A stretch of 64,000 nucleotides of DNA from an uncultured Olsenella sp. (lineage in GTDB: Bacteria > Actinomycetota > Coriobacteriia > Coriobacteriales > Atopobiaceae), in the NCBI GenBank assembly GCA_900540955.1, contig UQIF01000004.1, forward strand, positions 23,503-87,502. The letters are read 5' to 3'. The notes under the pieces are model-generated. The model was not told the DNA's origin, did not search any database, and saw nothing but the letters and a program-made list of their open reading frames with translations. A program made the translations under genes and the position numbers. Positions 51,463-60,468 of the stretch are shown in pieces (positions within the stretch are counted from its first letter, which is position 1; the number at the start of each line of letters is the position of its first letter).

Positions 51463-52587
51463 ATGGCCTCGATGAACGACAAAGACTACTACGCCATCCT
51501 CGGCGTCGAGAAGGACGCCACGACAGACGAGATCCGCAAGGCTTTCCAGAAGAAGGCTCGCAAGCTTCACCCGGATGTGAATAAGGAGCCGGACGCCGAG
51601 GAGAAGTTCAAGGAGGTCTCCGAGGCCTACGCCGTGCTCTCCGACGAGGACAAGCGCAAGCGCTACGACGCCATGCGCTCCGGCAACCCGTTTGCCGGCT
51701 CGAGCGCCGGCTACGGCTCTCCCAGCGCGGGCGGCTACGGCGACCCGTTCGGCGGCATGGGCGGCCCCTTCGCCTGGGGTCCCTTCGGCGGCGGGTTCAA
51801 CACGGGCGCGGGCCGAGGCAGACAGTCGCGCTCGTACAACCCCCGTGCCGGCGCCGACGTCGTGTTTGAGGTCAACCTCGACGCGGACAAAGCGGCAAAG
51901 GGCTGCCGTCGCGGCGTGACCTACCAGCGCTACGCCGCCTGCGATGTGTGCCACGGCGCCGGATCGGTCCACGCCGAGCACCCCGAGACCTGTCCGACCT
52001 GCGGTGGCCGCGGGCGCATCTCGCTCGATCTCGGCAGCCTGCTCGGCTTCGGCGTCGTCGAGATGGAGTGTCCCGAGTGCGAGGGGACCGGCAAGGTCGT
52101 CGCCGATCCCTGCGATGCCTGTGGCGGCTCCGGGCGCACGCTCACCGCGAGCGAGGTCGTCGTCGACATCCCCGCCGGCTCGCACGACGGAGACGAGGTG
52201 CGCGTGAAGGGCATGGGCAACGCCGGCACGAACGGCGAGGCCGCCGGCGACTTCGTGGCGCGCGTCGTCGTTCCCGAGGAGCGCCTCGATCCCCGCGCGG
52301 CGAACGGCTTCTACCTCGTGGGATTCGCGCTGCCGTTCATCGTCTTCGGCGCTCTTTCCCACACGCTCGGCTCGGTCGCCCTGTTCGTGGCGTTCCTCCT
52401 GCTGTTCGGACTCTACAGCGGGTTCCGACACGGCATAGGCAAGGGCGCCCGCTGGTGGAAGCACGCCGCCGCCGCCATCGGCAACGGCGCGAGCTCGGGG
52501 CTCGTGCTCGCGATCTTCTTCACGTCCATGATGTCCTGCACGGTCGGAGCCGGCCGAGCCGGCTACACGGGCGGAATGCTCGTCTAA
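51463..52587 (+). CDS. DnaJ-like co-chaperone with C-terminal membrane segments
   Basis: 374 residues. J domain with HPD (36-38), Gly/Phe-rich linker, and four CxxCxGxG zinc repeats (CDVCHGAG, CPTCGGRG, CPECEGTG, CDACGGSG). The substrate-binding C-terminal domain is cut to about 65 residues and replaced by hydrophobic helices (about 282-330 and 345-362). It is therefore probably a membrane-anchored J protein. The next gene is a regular DnaJ. Confidence 0.88.
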   Translation: MASMNDKDYYAILGVEKDATTDEIRKAFQKKARKLHPDVNKEPDAEEKFKEVSEAYAVLSDEDKRKRYDAMRSGNPFAGSSAGYGSPSAGGYGDPFGGMGGPFAWGPFGGGFNTGAGRGRQSRSYNPRAGADVVFEVNLDADKAAKGCRRGVTYQRYAACDVCHGAGSVHAEHPETCPTCGGRGRISLDLGSLLGFGVVEMECPECEGTGKVVADPCDACGGSGRTLTASEVVVDIPAGSHDGDEVRVKGMGNAGTNGEAAGDFVARVVVPEERLDPRAANGFYLVGFALPFIVFGALSHTLGSVALFVAFLLLFGLYSGFRHGIGKGARWWKHAAAAIGNGASSGLVLAIFFTSMMSCTVGAGRAGYTGGMLV

Positions 52588-52660
52588 GGGCGCCCGGTGC
52601 TTCACCTCGCCCGCCCGCACTGCTTTACCTGCACGTGAACTTGTGTTTATTTGGAGATTG

Positions 52661-53896
52661 GTGATCTTGGAATCGAAGAAGGACTTCTACGAGGTGCTCG
52701 GCGTGGCAAAGGACGCCGACGCAAAGACGATCAAGCGCGCGTTCCTGAAGCTTGCGCGCAAGCTTCACCCCGACGTCTCGGACGACCCTGACGCCGAGGA
52801 GAAGTTCAAGGAGGTCAACGAGGCGTACTCGGTGCTCTCAGACGACCAGAAGCGCGCCAACTACGACCGTTACGGCGACCCCAACGGCCCCAGCGGCTTC
52901 GGTTCCGATTACGTCGACGTCTCCGACATCTTCGGCGGCTCGGGTTTCGGCTTCGGCGACATCTTCGACTCGTTCTTCGGCGGCGGCCGCGGGGGAGCGG
53001 GAGGCCCGTCCGCCCGCACCCATGGCCGTGATATGGGCATTCACCTGCAGATTACTCTTGAGGAGGCCGCCGCGGGCTGCACGAAGACCTTGGCTTACGA
53101 GCGCCTCGCGCCCTGCGACGACTGCGGCGGCACCGGCGCCGCAGACGGCGGGCACATGACCACCTGCTCGCGCTGCCACGGAACAGGGCGCGTCGTCGAG
53201 GTCCAGCGCACCATCTTCGGCCAGATGCAGACCCAGTCCGAGTGCCCTGACTGCGGGGGCACGGGCCAGGTCATCGACCACCCCTGCGAGACCTGCGGCG
53301 GCCAGGGTCGCACCCCCTCGCGCGAGAAGGTCGAGGTGAAGATCCCGGCGGGAATCCACTCCGGCCAGACCGTGACCATCGACGGCAAGGGCGAGGCGGG
53401 CCTGCGCGGGGACACCTGCGGCAACCTCGTCGTGAGCGTCGAGATCAAGCCCTCCGAGCGCTTCGAGCGACGCGGCGACGACCTCTACTGCACCGTCAAG
53501 GTCGACGCGCTCCAGGCTATCCTCGGCACCACGGTCTCCGTGGACGGCGTCATGGCCGACGAGAAGGTCCAGATCGAGGTCCCCGCCGGTTGCCAGTTCG
53601 GCCAGCAGGTCGTGGCCGAGCGCCGCGGCATGCCGCGTATGGGGATGATTGCCCGTGGCGACCTCGTGGCGGTTGTCCAGGTCGAGATCCCGACCGACCT
53701 CACAAAGAAGCAGCTCCTCACCGTGAGCACGCTCGTTGCCGAGCGCGGGCTGGGCGATGCCGCCGACTCCGCCGGCGAGAAGCTCCGCGACCGCGCCGAG
53801 AAGGTGAAGGACGAGATCGAGGAAGAGGTCTCCGAGCACTTCAGCGGCGACAAGTGGCGCGCGCCGAAGAACCCGTTCACGGGTAAGCGCAAGTGA
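52661..53896 (+). CDS. dnaJ: Chaperone protein DnaJ
   Basis: 411 residues from GTG 52661 (GGAG 4 nt upstream; TTG 52667 is an alternative). Complete DnaJ: J domain with HPD, Gly/Phe region, four zinc motifs (CDDCGGTG, CSRCHGTG, CPDCGGTG, CETCGGQG) and two C-terminal barrels. Stimulates DnaK. hrcA, grpE and dnaK, its usual neighbours, are not here. Confidence 0.94.
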   Translation: MILESKKDFYEVLGVAKDADAKTIKRAFLKLARKLHPDVSDDPDAEEKFKEVNEAYSVLSDDQKRANYDRYGDPNGPSGFGSDYVDVSDIFGGSGFGFGDIFDSFFGGGRGGAGGPSARTHGRDMGIHLQITLEEAAAGCTKTLAYERLAPCDDCGGTGAADGGHMTTCSRCHGTGRVVEVQRTIFGQMQTQSECPDCGGTGQVIDHPCETCGGQGRTPSREKVEVKIPAGIHSGQTVTIDGKGEAGLRGDTCGNLVVSVEIKPSERFERRGDDLYCTVKVDALQAILGTTVSVDGVMADEKVQIEVPAGCQFGQQVVAERRGMPRMGMIARGDLVAVVQVEIPTDLTKKQLLTVSTLVAERGLGDAADSAGEKLRDRAEKVKDEIEEEVSEHFSGDKWRAPKNPFTGKRK

Positions 53897-55170
53897 GCCG
53901 TCCCGCGCCGCGCCGCGCGGCCCTCGTGAACCTCGGCTGCCGCGTGAACCGCGTGGAGCTCGACTCGATGGCGACCAGGCTCGAGGCCGCGGGCTTTGTG
54001 CTCACGGGCGAGGCGGATGCCGACTACATCGTGATCAACACCTGCGCCGTCACGGGCGAGGCCGAGGCGAAGACCCGTAAGGCCATACGGCACGCTGCTG
54101 CGCGCCCGCAGGAGCCGCTCGTGGTGGCGACGGGGTGCGTGGCGTCGCTGTTCGCCGACGAGCTCGCGGCGCTCTCACCGAACGTACGCGTCGTCGCGAA
54201 CAAGCGCGAGGTCGCCGACTTCGTCATCTCGCTCGCGGACGCGAACCCGGCGGGGCTGGGCGAAGCCGAGGCTTGCGCGCCAGTCCACTCGTCCGTGACG
54301 CCCACGGGCCGGACGCGCCCGGGCGTCCAGGTGCAGGACGGCTGCGACAACCGCTGCACGTACTGCATCATCTGGAAAGCCCGCGGCAAGGCCCGCTCGT
54401 TCGATCCGGAAGGCATCGTCGACGAGGTCCGGGCCGCTATGGGCCGAGGCGCCCATGAGGTTGTCCTCACCGGCATCAACCTCGGCGATTACCGATGGGG
54501 GAGCGGCGAGGGGCGGATGCGCCTCCCGGGGCTTCTTTCCCTCCTGCTCGAGCGGACGGGGGTCGAGCGCCTGAGACTCTCGTCTATAGAGCCCCCCGAC
54601 GTGACCGAGGAGCTCGTGCGCCTTATGGCCGCATCGGATGGACGTATCGCGCCGTTTTTGCACATCTGCCTTCAATCCGGGTGCGACGACACGCTTCGCC
54701 GCATGGCTCGCGTGTACAGGACCGGCCTGTTCCGCGAAAACGTCGAGCGGGCGCGCGAGGCCATGTCAGGCATCGCGCTCGGCACCGACCTCATCGTCGG
54801 CTTTCCCGGCGAGACGGACGAGCAGTTCGAGGAGTCGCTCGCCTTCTGCGAAGAGATGCGGTTCGCGAAGATGCACATCTTCCGGTACTCCCGAAGGCCG
54901 GGGACGCCCGCGGCGGAGTTCGACGACCAGGTCCCTCCCCAGGTCATGGCCGAGCGCTCTCGCCGCGCCCATGAGCTCGCGGCGCGCATGCGAAGCCAGG
55001 AGGCGGCGAGGCTCGTCGGCAAGAGGGACCTCGTCGTCGTGCAGTACCCGGGCCGCGCCGTGTCGGGCGGGCTGTTCGACGTCGAGGTCGATCCCTCCAT
55101 CCCGACGGACACGCTGATGCCGGTCGTCTTCGGCGGCGTCCGTGCGGACGGGACGCTCGTCGCTCGCTAG
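53893..55170 (+). CDS. mtaB: tRNA t6A37 methylthiotransferase
   Basis: 425 residues, GTG start overlapping the dnaJ stop (GTGA). Adds a methylthio group to t6A37. UPF0004 domain cysteines (NLGCRVN, NTCAVT, ATGCVAS), radical SAM CDNRCTYC, and C-terminal TRAM-like segment. NLGCRVN and NTCAVT identify the MtaB branch rather than MiaB or RimO. Confidence 0.93.
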   Translation: MSRPAPRRAALVNLGCRVNRVELDSMATRLEAAGFVLTGEADADYIVINTCAVTGEAEAKTRKAIRHAAARPQEPLVVATGCVASLFADELAALSPNVRVVANKREVADFVISLADANPAGLGEAEACAPVHSSVTPTGRTRPGVQVQDGCDNRCTYCIIWKARGKARSFDPEGIVDEVRAAMGRGAHEVVLTGINLGDYRWGSGEGRMRLPGLLSLLLERTGVERLRLSSIEPPDVTEELVRLMAASDGRIAPFLHICLQSGCDDTLRRMARVYRTGLFRENVERAREAMSGIALGTDLIVGFPGETDEQFEESLAFCEEMRFAKMHIFRYSRRPGTPAAEFDDQVPPQVMAERSRRAHELAARMRSQEAARLVGKRDLVVVQYPGRAVSGGLFDVEVDPSIPTDTLMPVVFGGVRADGTLVAR

Positions 55171-55192
55171 GCGTTGCTCAAAGATAGGATGA

Positions 55193-55243
55193 AGACCCGT
55201 CCTTCTTTCCCATGAAAGGAAAGAAGGACGGGTCTCTTTGGGA
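55193..55243. terminator. Bidirectional terminator between mtaB and the RHH gene
   Basis: Perfect 18-bp stem 55193-55210 with 55218-55235 (AGACCCGTCCTTCTTTCC), loop CATGAAA, then CTTT. Confidence 0.85.
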
Positions 55244-55264
55244 TGCTTCGCTGTGTGCAGGCGC

Positions 55265-55654
55265 TTAGAATCCCAAGGACATCTGCAGCTCGTTGACGGC
55301 CTCGACGGCGGTCTTCCTGCGCTTCTTCTTTGCGGGCTTGGCAGGGGCCGGCTGGGCGAACGCCTTGCCGTCGGCGAAGTACTTGTTGTACACGCCGTCG
55401 ATGACGGTCGAGACGAGGTCGAGGGACTCGGCGGCGGTCACCGCCTCGGAGAGCTTGGGGTCGCAGCACACGGGCACGCCCTCCTCGGTGAGGCGGCCGG
55501 TCTCATCGGAGAAGGCACCGATCCATGAGGCTATCTGCGCCGACATGGTGAGCCCGTTGGCGTCGGCAATGCGGTGGAGCTTCTCGTGCTCCTCGTCGGA
55601 CAGCCAAAACGCCATGCGGCGGCGACCTTCGGGGTTGTACTGCTTGCTCGACAT
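55265..55654 (-). CDS. Small protein with ribbon-helix-helix-like N-terminus
   Basis: 129 residues from ATG 55654 (AAGGA upstream). Residues 11-45 (RRRMAFWLSDEEHEKLHRIA ... GLTMSAQIASWI) look like a strand followed by two helices of the RHH DNA-binding fold. The C-terminus has an Ala/Pro/Lys-rich stretch (PAKPAKKKRRK). Two palindromes lie in its upstream region, suggesting autoregulation. Not recognised beyond this. Confidence 0.6.
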   Translation of the reverse strand: MSSKQYNPEGRRRMAFWLSDEEHEKLHRIADANGLTMSAQIASWIGAFSDETGRLTEEGVPVCCDPKLSEAVTAAESLDLVSTVIDGVYNKYFADGKAFAQPAPAKPAKKKRRKTAVEAVNELQMSLGF

Positions 55655-55681
55655 CTGAACGTCCTTCTTGTCTGCGGTGTT

Positions 55682-55756
55682 GCTGCGATTGTGGTTAATT
55701 GGCACAAGGATTGCGCCAATTGCGGAAAACAAGATTAGCACAACTATTGTGCATAG
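55682..55756. promoter_or_regulatory. Palindromes upstream of the RHH-like gene
   Basis: GCACAA-CTA-TTGTGC (about 55738-55752) is a perfect inverted repeat. AATTGGC ... GCCAATT (about 55696-55720) is a second. Both lie between the divergent RHH-like gene and phoH. On the plus strand TTGACG (about 55759) may be a -35 box for phoH. Confidence 0.5.
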
Positions 55757-55856
55757 TTTGACGCGGCGGGCCCCGGGTGCCTAAACCGCCGGTTCGCGTT
55801 AAACTACCCATGTACCGCGGGCAAGGCCCCGCCAAGACAAACACCTCCGGAGGAGC

Positions 55857-56843
55857 ATGGAACCCACCCACGTTCGTCTGACCATCCCAGACTCCATAGA
55901 CCCGACCGAGCTCATGGGGCCCGCGGACGCGCTTCTTCGCCGCGTCGAGGGCGCCTTCGATGCCATGGTCGCCGTTCGAGGAAACCACATCAGCCTCGCG
56001 GGCGACCCGGCCGAGGTCGAGCTCGCCACCTCGGTCTTCTCGCGCATGATTCGCCTCGTGGAGGCGGGAGACGGGCTTACAACCGACGATGTCGACCTGC
56101 TTATCGACCGCGTGCGCCATGGCGCCTCCCGCATGGAGGTGCTGGCAGACGACGTCCTGCTCACCTTCCGCGGCCGCGCCATCAGGCCCAAGACCGCCGG
56201 CCAGAAGCGCTACGTGGACTCGATCCGCAAGAACACCATCACCTTCGGCGTCGGCCCGGCGGGCACCGGCAAGACGTACCTCGCCATGGCGATGGCCGTC
56301 GCGGCCTTGAAGCGCAAGGAGGTCGGCCGCATCGTGCTTGCGCGCCCCGTCGTCGAGGCTGGGGAGTCGCTCGGGTTTCTTCCCGGAACGCTGCAGGAGA
56401 AGCTCGACCCCTATGTCCGTCCGCTTTACGACGCGCTCTTCGACATGACCGACATGGAGCGCGGCAACTCCCTCATCGAGCAGGGCGTCATCGAGATCGC
56501 CCCGCTCGCGTTCATGCGCGGGCGCACGATGAACGACGCCTTCGTCATCCTCGACGAGGCGCAGAACACGACTCCCGAGCAGATGAAGATGTTCCTCACG
56601 CGCCTCGGCTTCAACTCGAGGTTCGTCGTCACGGGCGATGCCTCGCAGAAGGACCTCAAGGGGGCCTCGGGCCTCGACCATGCCCGCCGCGTTCTGTCCG
56701 GCGTCGACGACATCGACTTCATCGACCTCGACCGCAACGACATCGTCCGCCACACCTTGGTCGCGCGCATCGTCGACGCATACAACGCCGACGCCGAGAC
56801 CGGGGGAAAGCCCGCTTTTCAAACCGACCGCAAGGAGGCCTAG
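55857..56843 (+). CDS. phoH: PhoH-like ATPase (YbeZ)
   Basis: 328 residues. Walker A GPAGTGKT (about 133-140), Walker B AFVILDEAQN, and VVTGDASQ. YbeZ proteins act with YbeY in RNA/ribosome quality control. CGGAGGAGC precedes the ATG. Followed by ybeY after 1 bp, the conserved arrangement. Confidence 0.94.
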   Translation: MEPTHVRLTIPDSIDPTELMGPADALLRRVEGAFDAMVAVRGNHISLAGDPAEVELATSVFSRMIRLVEAGDGLTTDDVDLLIDRVRHGASRMEVLADDVLLTFRGRAIRPKTAGQKRYVDSIRKNTITFGVGPAGTGKTYLAMAMAVAALKRKEVGRIVLARPVVEAGESLGFLPGTLQEKLDPYVRPLYDALFDMTDMERGNSLIEQGVIEIAPLAFMRGRTMNDAFVILDEAQNTTPEQMKMFLTRLGFNSRFVVTGDASQKDLKGASGLDHARRVLSGVDDIDFIDLDRNDIVRHTLVARIVDAYNADAETGGKPAFQTDRKEA

Positions 56844-56844
56844 G

Positions 56845-57354
56845 ATGCCCGCTTCCCTTGATTTTTCCAACGACGACGAGCTCGAGTTCCCGCTTACCGA
56901 GGAGCGGGTCGCCGACCTCGCGGACGTCGTCCTTTCCCATGAGGGCGTCGACCGCGAGTGCTACGTCTCGGTCTCGGTCGTCACCGACGAGGAGATAGCC
57001 GCGGCAAACCTCGAGTGGCGCGGCCACGACAGCGCGACCGACGTCGTGAGCCTCGAGTGCGAGCGCCCCGACGACCCAGACCTCGCGCCGGGCGAGCCCT
57101 GCGAGCTCGGCGACATCGTGCTCGCACCGGCCTACATCGCCGCCCAGGCCGAGCGCTTCGGGACCACCTTCGCCGACGAGTGCCGCCTGCTGCTCGTCCA
57201 CGGCCTTCTGCACCTGCTCGGCCACGACCACCTCGACGACGAGTCTGCCGAGGCTATGGAGGCCCTCGAGGACGACATCCTTGCCGGCGCGCTCACCGAC
57301 GGCACCCTGGGGCACGTGGTCATCACGCGCCACCGCACGGAGGACGAGGCATGA
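56845..57354 (+). CDS. ybeY: Endoribonuclease YbeY
   Basis: 169 residues; zinc-dependent RNase for 16S rRNA 3' maturation. Zinc motif HGLLHLLGHDH, and DVVSLECERPDD matches the family TDVLSFP block. CAAGGAGG lies just upstream. Confidence 0.94.
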   Translation: MPASLDFSNDDELEFPLTEERVADLADVVLSHEGVDRECYVSVSVVTDEEIAAANLEWRGHDSATDVVSLECERPDDPDLAPGEPCELGDIVLAPAYIAAQAERFGTTFADECRLLLVHGLLHLLGHDHLDDESAEAMEALEDDILAGALTDGTLGHVVITRHRTEDEA

Positions 57355-57734
57355 TCCCCGGCTCAAAGAGCGACCACCCGGGGTTCAGGAAAAGCTTCGG
57401 CTTCGCCCTGCAGGGGTTTCGCTACACCCTGGCCACCGAGCGCAACATCCGCGTGATGCTCTGTGGGGCGGCTTTCGCGGTCGTCATGGGTCTTGTGCTG
57501 CAGATCGACCTCATAAGCTGGGCCATCATCCTTCTTTGCATCGGGGTCGTGCTCGCCGCTGAGCTCATCAACACCGCCATCGAGACGGTTGTGGACCTCG
57601 TGAGCCCCGAGTACCACCCGCTCGCGGGCCACGCGAAGGATATCGCCGCCGCCGCCGTCTACGTGCTCAGCATCCTCGTGGCCCTCGTGGGCCTGGCGGT
57701 CTTCGCCAACGCCCTCATAAACAAGCTTGCCTAA
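57351..57734 (+). CDS. dgkA: Diacylglycerol/undecaprenol kinase
   Basis: 127 residues, three helices. Motifs GFRYTLATERNIRV and ELINTAIETVVDL are those of Gram-positive DgkA, which usually phosphorylates undecaprenol for cell-wall lipid recycling. Overlaps ybeY by 4 bp (ATGA). Confidence 0.93.
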   Translation: MIPGSKSDHPGFRKSFGFALQGFRYTLATERNIRVMLCGAAFAVVMGLVLQIDLISWAIILLCIGVVLAAELINTAIETVVDLVSPEYHPLAGHAKDIAAAAVYVLSILVALVGLAVFANALINKLA

Positions 57735-57776
57735 GGCGCGGCTGCGCCCGCTATTTGCCTCATTAAGGAGAAGAAC

Positions 57777-58709
57777 ATGAATTCTGAAAACGCCAATGTC
57801 GCCGAGCCGGCATTCCGCTCTGGCTTCGTTGCCCTCGTCGGTCGTCCGAACGCCGGCAAGTCCACCCTGCTCAACGCCTGTATGGGCGAGAAGATCGCCA
57901 TCACCTCGCCTGTGGCCCAGACCACCCGCAAGCGCATGCGCGCCGTCATCAACACGCCGACGTCGCAGCTCGTCATCATCGACACCCCGGGCTTGCACAA
58001 GCCCAAGGACGCGCTGGGCAGCGAGCTTAACAAGGCGGCTCTGGGCGAGCTCGCCGACGCCGACGTTGTCGCCTTCCTCATCGACGCCACCAAGGACGTG
58101 GGCACGGGCGACGAGTGGGTCGCCAAGCACGTCGCGGCCTCCGACGCCGACTACAAGCTGCTCGTCCTCACCAAGGCGGACATCTCCCGCCCCGAGCAGA
58201 TGCAGGCCCAGCTCGAGGCCGCGAGCAAGCTGTGCGACTTCGACGACGTCATCGTGACCTCGGCCACCGAGGGCTTCAACGTCGACGGCTTCGTCAGCCT
58301 CGTGTCCGCCCACCTGCCCGAGGGCCCCAGGTGGTTCCCCGAGGGAATGGACACCGACACCACCGATGAGGAGCTCGTGGCGGAGTTCGTTCGCGAGAAG
58401 CTCTTCCTCAACCTGCGCCAGGAGCTGCCGCACTCCGTCGGCGTCATGTGCGAGGACGAGATCGAGATCGCCGACGACGGGCACGCCTCCATCTCCTGCA
58501 CCATCCTCGTCGAGCGCGAGGGCCAGAAGGGCATCGTCGTGGGCAAGGGCGGCTCGATGATCAAGAAGGTCGGCATCGAGGCGCGCCGCGACATCGAGCG
58601 GCTGCTCGGTCGCAAGGTCTATCTCGACCTCAAGGTCCGCGTCGAGCCCCAGTGGCGCCGCAACGCGAACATCATCCAGCGCCTCGGGTACTCCGTCGAG
58701 GACGAGTAG
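57777..58709 (+). CDS. era: GTPase Era
   Basis: 310 residues; binds the 16S rRNA 3' end in 30S assembly. G1 GRPNAGKST, G3 DTPGLH, G4 TKAD, and C-terminal KH domain with GIVVGKGGSMIKKVG. TTAAGGAG upstream. Confidence 0.96.
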   Translation: MNSENANVAEPAFRSGFVALVGRPNAGKSTLLNACMGEKIAITSPVAQTTRKRMRAVINTPTSQLVIIDTPGLHKPKDALGSELNKAALGELADADVVAFLIDATKDVGTGDEWVAKHVAASDADYKLLVLTKADISRPEQMQAQLEAASKLCDFDDVIVTSATEGFNVDGFVSLVSAHLPEGPRWFPEGMDTDTTDEELVAEFVREKLFLNLRQELPHSVGVMCEDEIEIADDGHASISCTILVEREGQKGIVVGKGGSMIKKVGIEARRDIERLLGRKVYLDLKVRVEPQWRRNANIIQRLGYSVEDE

Positions 58710-58718
58710 GGAGACCAG

Positions 58719-59468
58719 GTGGCCGGCAGGCGCACATACCGTGCCCGCGCCTGTGTGCTCGATCGCACGAAGCTCGGCGAGACGGACCTCATCTTGACCC
58801 TTTTGGGTTCGAACGGGGCGCAGCTCAGGGCCGTTGCCAAGGGGGCGAGGAAGCCTGGGGGCAAGCTCGCGGGCAAAGTCCAGCTCTTTTGCGAGTGCGA
58901 CCTGCTGCTCGCCTGCGGAAAGAGCCTCGACGTCGTCGCGGAGGCCTCGCTCGTGGACGCCCATGCGACTCTGCGCGGCGAGCTCGAGCGCGTGAGCGCC
59001 GCCTCCTGCGTGTGCGAGGTGGCGCGCCTGTGCTGCTTCGAGGACGCCGAGGACCCCTTCCTGTACGCGATCACGTCGCGGGCGCTCAAGGCGTGCGAGC
59101 AGGCTACCGACCGCGCTCACCTTGACCTGACCTGCGCGGCGTTCGCCTGGAAGGTCCTGGCCCATGCCGGGTGGCGCCCCGAGCTCGACGGCTGCTGCGC
59201 GTGCGGCGAGGCGGGCGTGTCGCGCTTCTCGCCGCTCGCGGGAGGGCTTCTGTGCGAGAGCTGCGCCAAGGACGTCGCCGGCGCCGAGCCGGTGAGCCCC
59301 TCGCAGGTCTCGTGGCTGCGCGCGCTTCTTTCCGGCACCTTCGACGAGCTGCTGGCGGCGCTCGTGGACGAGCAGACCTCGGTCTGGCTCCTCTCGTGCG
59401 CCCACCGCTGGTGCGCGGCCCATCTCGACGCGCGCCTGCGCGCCATGGAGTTCGCCCTGAGCTGCTGA
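58719..59468 (+). CDS. recO: DNA repair protein RecO
   Basis: 249 residues, GTG start. OB fold at the N-terminus (VLDRTKLGETDLILTLL, GARKPGGKL) and a zinc-like site CCACGEAG ... CESCAKD. Loads RecA with RecF and RecR. Last gene of the era-recO run. Confidence 0.92.
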   Translation: MAGRRTYRARACVLDRTKLGETDLILTLLGSNGAQLRAVAKGARKPGGKLAGKVQLFCECDLLLACGKSLDVVAEASLVDAHATLRGELERVSAASCVCEVARLCCFEDAEDPFLYAITSRALKACEQATDRAHLDLTCAAFAWKVLAHAGWRPELDGCCACGEAGVSRFSPLAGGLLCESCAKDVAGAEPVSPSQVSWLRALLSGTFDELLAALVDEQTSVWLLSCAHRWCAAHLDARLRAMEFALSC

Positions 59469-59479
59469 GCGCGATTGGG

Positions 59480-60415
59480 CTAGCGAGCGCAGGAGTCGAC
59501 GATCGCCCGCTCGAGGGCGCGTGTCGCGAGCACGCCGACGACGTCGACGGGCGCCCCGACCTCTCCGGTGGCCATGACGAAGACGGCGTCGCCGTCGTTC
59601 GTGGTGTGCGTGGGGCAGATCGCGTGGGCGTACGCGTCGGCGGCCATCTGCGCGACCTTCGTGGCCTGGGCCTTCGTGAGCCTTGCGTTGGTGACCACGC
59701 AGCTGATGGTCGTGTTTGCCCTTGGCGCCGGCGCGTCGAGCGGCATGCTCGCCGCCATGGATAGAAGGGCCTCGGCGGTTCCGCCGACCGAGCCGTCCTC
59801 GCCCCGCATCCCCGCTACGACCTTCCCCGTCTGGGGGTCGACGACGTCCCCGCAGGCGTTGACCGCGGCGACTGCCGCGCACGCAAGCCCGCCGGCTTCC
59901 TCGACGTCCATCCCAAGGCCGGCCTTGGAGGCGTTCTCGGGCCCGCGGAGCTTTCCCACGGTGCAACCGGTGCCTGCGCCCACGTCGCCGCGGGGGAGCG
60001 GCTCCTGGGCGCTCTGGAAGGCATCGGCCACGGCCGCGGAGCCGTCCTTTGCCGTGGGCCTTGCGCAGGGGTCTCCGTAAGCGAGGTCGAACAGGCATGC
60101 CCCCGAGACGATCGGGACGCGCGCGACGCCCACGTCCAGGCCGATCCCGCGGCGCTCGAGCTCGTCGGCGACCCCGCATGAGGCGGAGAGGCCGAAGGCG
60201 CTTCCGCCGGCGAGGACGACCGCGTGGAGCTCGCCCACGGTTTCCTCAGGGCGAAGGAGGTCGGTCTCGCGGGTCGCCGGGGCTCCTCCGCGCACGTCGA
60301 CGGCCCCCGTGGCCCCTTCCGGGCACACGATCACGGTGCAGCCGGTTCCGCCCTTCTTGTTCGTGCTGTGCCCGACGTAGACGCCGCGCATCTCGCGGAT
60401 ATCCTTAATTGCCAT
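59480..60415 (-). CDS. P1 family peptidase (DmpA/S58 type)
   Basis: 311 residues. N-terminal nucleophile-type hydrolase: GGSAFGLSASCGVADELE block, GAGTGCTVGKL and the presumed cleavage/nucleophile site NTTISCVVTNA (about 235-245). Members are aminopeptidases or amidases that self-cleave. Convergent with recO with only an 11-bp gap. Substrate unknown. Confidence 0.9.
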   Translation of the reverse strand: MAIKDIREMRGVYVGHSTNKKGGTGCTVIVCPEGATGAVDVRGGAPATRETDLLRPEETVGELHAVVLAGGSAFGLSASCGVADELERRGIGLDVGVARVPIVSGACLFDLAYGDPCARPTAKDGSAAVADAFQSAQEPLPRGDVGAGTGCTVGKLRGPENASKAGLGMDVEEAGGLACAAVAAVNACGDVVDPQTGKVVAGMRGEDGSVGGTAEALLSMAASMPLDAPAPRANTTISCVVTNARLTKAQATKVAQMAADAYAHAICPTHTTNDGDAVFVMATGEVGAPVDVVGVLATRALERAIVDSCAR

Positions 60416-60468
60416 CGTGCCCTCCTCCTGCCAGGCTGTTTATGCGTCCATCCAAAAGCGACCCTTGT

